DNA of 6,408 bases, from assembly GCA_023434095.1 (NCBI GenBank), contig JAEYTJ010000053.1:1-6408 (forward strand), read 5' to 3'. A program made the translations under genes and the position numbers. Shown here piece after piece: positions 5,564 to 6,408 of this stretch. The notes below the pieces were generated by a model. The model had not been told where the DNA came from. It made no database searches and was given only the letters and a program-made list of their open reading frames with translations. The number at the start of each line of letters is the position of its first letter. Within the stretch, counting starts at the first letter, position 1. Source of the DNA: Pseudomonadota bacterium (GTDB taxonomy: Bacteria > Pseudomonadota > Alphaproteobacteria > Rhizobiales > Xanthobacteraceae).

Positions 5564-5566
5564 CGC

Positions 5567-6028
5567 TCAATCCGCCTTCCGATCGTCGTCCATGTCGACA
5601 TGGAAGGCGTGCAGGACGTGATGGATGATCGGCGCCAGCACGACGCCGGTCGCGATCACGATGACGAGGCCGGAGAAGATGGCGTAGGAGCCGGCAAAGA
5701 CCTTGCCGGCCTGCGTGTGCAGCTCGCTCACCGGTCCCATGCCGGAGAGGATCATCGCCGCGTTAAGATAGGCGTCGGTGAGGTTCATGCCCTCGAAGCC
5801 AGAATAGCCGGCCATCCCGACCATCAGCCCGAACAGCATGATGCCGAACCAGACCACCACCGACCACGCCATCCGCACGAGAAACAGGCGGCGCGAGATC
5901 AGCGGTTGGCGCAGGGTCTCAAAGAAGAACAGGCCGCGCCCTTGCCGGGTGCGGCCTGTGTTGGGTGGCGATGCCGTGGTCCCGGCGGTCGACCGGGTCG
6001 CGGGACGGGCCATGACCTTGCGCGCCAT
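5567..6028 (-). CDS. Two-span membrane protein, pore-loop-like, unknown function
   Basis: A 153-residue product from ATG 6028. Residues 1-45 are a basic, Thr/Pro-rich tail predicted to be cytoplasmic. A first membrane span covers about 55-75 (WSVVVWFGIMLFGLMVGMAG), followed by an extracytoplasmic loop containing NAAMILSGMGPV (about 89-100). A second span covers about 111-135 (GSYAIFSGLVIVIATGVVLAP), then a His/Asp-rich end (HHVLHAFHVDMDDD). The span, re-entrant helix, span order and the A-M-I-L-S-G-M-G-P turn resemble two-span ion channel (Ion_trans_2) folds, but the K+ filter TVGYG is not present. The function is therefore unknown and channel activity is only a hypothesis. The start is uncertain: ATG 6028 has AAGGGCGG upstream and is preferred, ATG 6013 is possible, and TTG 6046 would overlap the rpoD stop. 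It lies 14 bases after rpoD and is probably co-transcribed with it. Confidence 0.75.
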   Translation of the reverse strand: MARKVMARPATRSTAGTTASPPNTGRTRQGRGLFFFETLRQPLISRRLFLVRMAWSVVVWFGIMLFGLMVGMAGYSGFEGMNLTDAYLNAAMILSGMGPVSELHTQAGKVFAGSYAIFSGLVIVIATGVVLAPIIHHVLHAFHVDMDDDRKAD

Positions 6029-6042
6029 GACCGCCCTTCGGC

Positions 6043-6408
6043 TCAATTGTCGAGGAAGCTGCGCAGCTTGCGCGAGCGCGAGGGATGCTTGAGCTTGCGC
6101 AGCGCCTTCGCCTCGATCTGGCGGATACGCTCGCGCGTCACCGAAAACTGCTGGCCGACCTCTTCCAGCGTGTGGTCGGTGTTCATGCCGATGCCGAAGC
6201 GCATGCGCAGTACGCGCTCCTCGCGCGGGGTGAGCGAGGCCAGCACGCGGGTCGTCGTCTCGCGCAGGTTCGACTGGATCGCCGCGTCGATCGGCAGGAT
6301 GGCGTTCTTGTCCTCGATGAAGTCGCCGAGATGGCTGTCTTCCTCGTCGCCGATGGGCGTCTCCAGCGAGATCGGCTCCTTGGCGATCTTCAGCACCTTG
6401 CGCACCTT
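6043..6408 (-). CDS. rpoD: RNA polymerase sigma factor RpoD, C-terminal part (5' end outside window)
   Basis: The frame enters from the right edge and gives 121 residues plus TGA (6045-6043). It carries the end of region 3 (VRKVLKIAKEPISLETPIGD, then SHLGDFIED), region 4.1 (LTPREERVLRMRFGIGMNTDHTLEEVG) and the region 4.2 helix-turn-helix (FSVTRERIRQIEAKALRKL), ending HPSRSRKLRSFLDN. Region 4.2 recognises -35 elements. This is the primary sigma factor that directs core RNA polymerase to housekeeping promoters; the PISLETPIGD and IRQIEAKALRKLKHPSRS strings separate it from alternative sigma factors of the RpoH or stress types. There is no frameshift or missing element in the visible part. A small membrane protein gene follows 14 bases downstream on the same strand. 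Confidence 0.97.
   Translation of the reverse strand, partial: KVRKVLKIAKEPISLETPIGDEEDSHLGDFIEDKNAILPIDAAIQSNLRETTTRVLASLTPREERVLRMRFGIGMNTDHTLEEVGQQFSVTRERIRQIEAKALRKLKHPSRSRKLRSFLDN

Noticed and set aside
4752..5566. Prophage or insertion element around the lysin-like gene
   Set aside because: No integrase, transposase, terminal repeats with target duplication, holin or structural genes are present. The 14-bp repeat is a single local palindrome, not a pair of flanking ends.

Overview
This GC-rich window looks like a chromosomal segment of an alphaproteobacterium, probably order Hyphomicrobiales and perhaps the Xanthobacteraceae. The genus is inferred from protein style only. Three things point this way: the C-terminus of a housekeeping sigma factor of alphaproteobacterial RpoD type, a promoter-like GGAAC-N16-CGTT element matching the alphaproteobacterial general stress sigma factor EcfG, and very dense, strongly GC-biased coding. 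I see no rRNA, tRNA, CRISPR array, transposase, integrase or insertion sequence.

Left part (1-1816, + strand): the 3' end of a family GH15 glycoside hydrolase overlaps otsA (trehalose-6-phosphate synthase) by 16 bases. The two look translationally coupled, as in trehalose operons of the otsB / GH15 / otsA kind. Convergent to otsA, across a 72-base gap with an inverted repeat, is an aldose 1-epimerase family gene (1889-2803, - strand).

Middle part: a 98-base divergent region holding nested inverted repeats separates the epimerase from a YcaD-like MFS transporter (2902-4275, +) that carries a long Pro/Ala/Arg-rich C-terminal tail. Two very small membrane protein genes follow: a 59-residue DUF1328/UPF0391 protein (4350-4529) behind a strong EcfG-type promoter, and a 43-residue single-span protein (4620-4751) whose ribosome binding site is folded into a predicted hairpin. 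After these comes a 236-residue peptidoglycan-binding plus TIGR02594-type (NlpC/P60-like) cell wall hydrolase (4822-5532). It sits immediately downstream of a perfect 14-bp, AT-rich inverted repeat that looks like an operator or RNA switch.

Right part (- strand): rpoD, cut by the window edge, is followed after 14 bases by a gene for a small two-span membrane protein with a channel-like layout but no canonical K+ filter. The two are probably co-transcribed, and they converge on the hydrolase gene.

Functionally, the window combines stress and osmoprotection (trehalose synthesis, EcfG-type promoter), sugar handling (epimerase), transport, and an unusual self-contained lysin-like gene. No clear-cut new multi-gene system is visible. 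The most unusual stretch is 4276-4822, where three short regulatory structures stand before three small or orphan genes.
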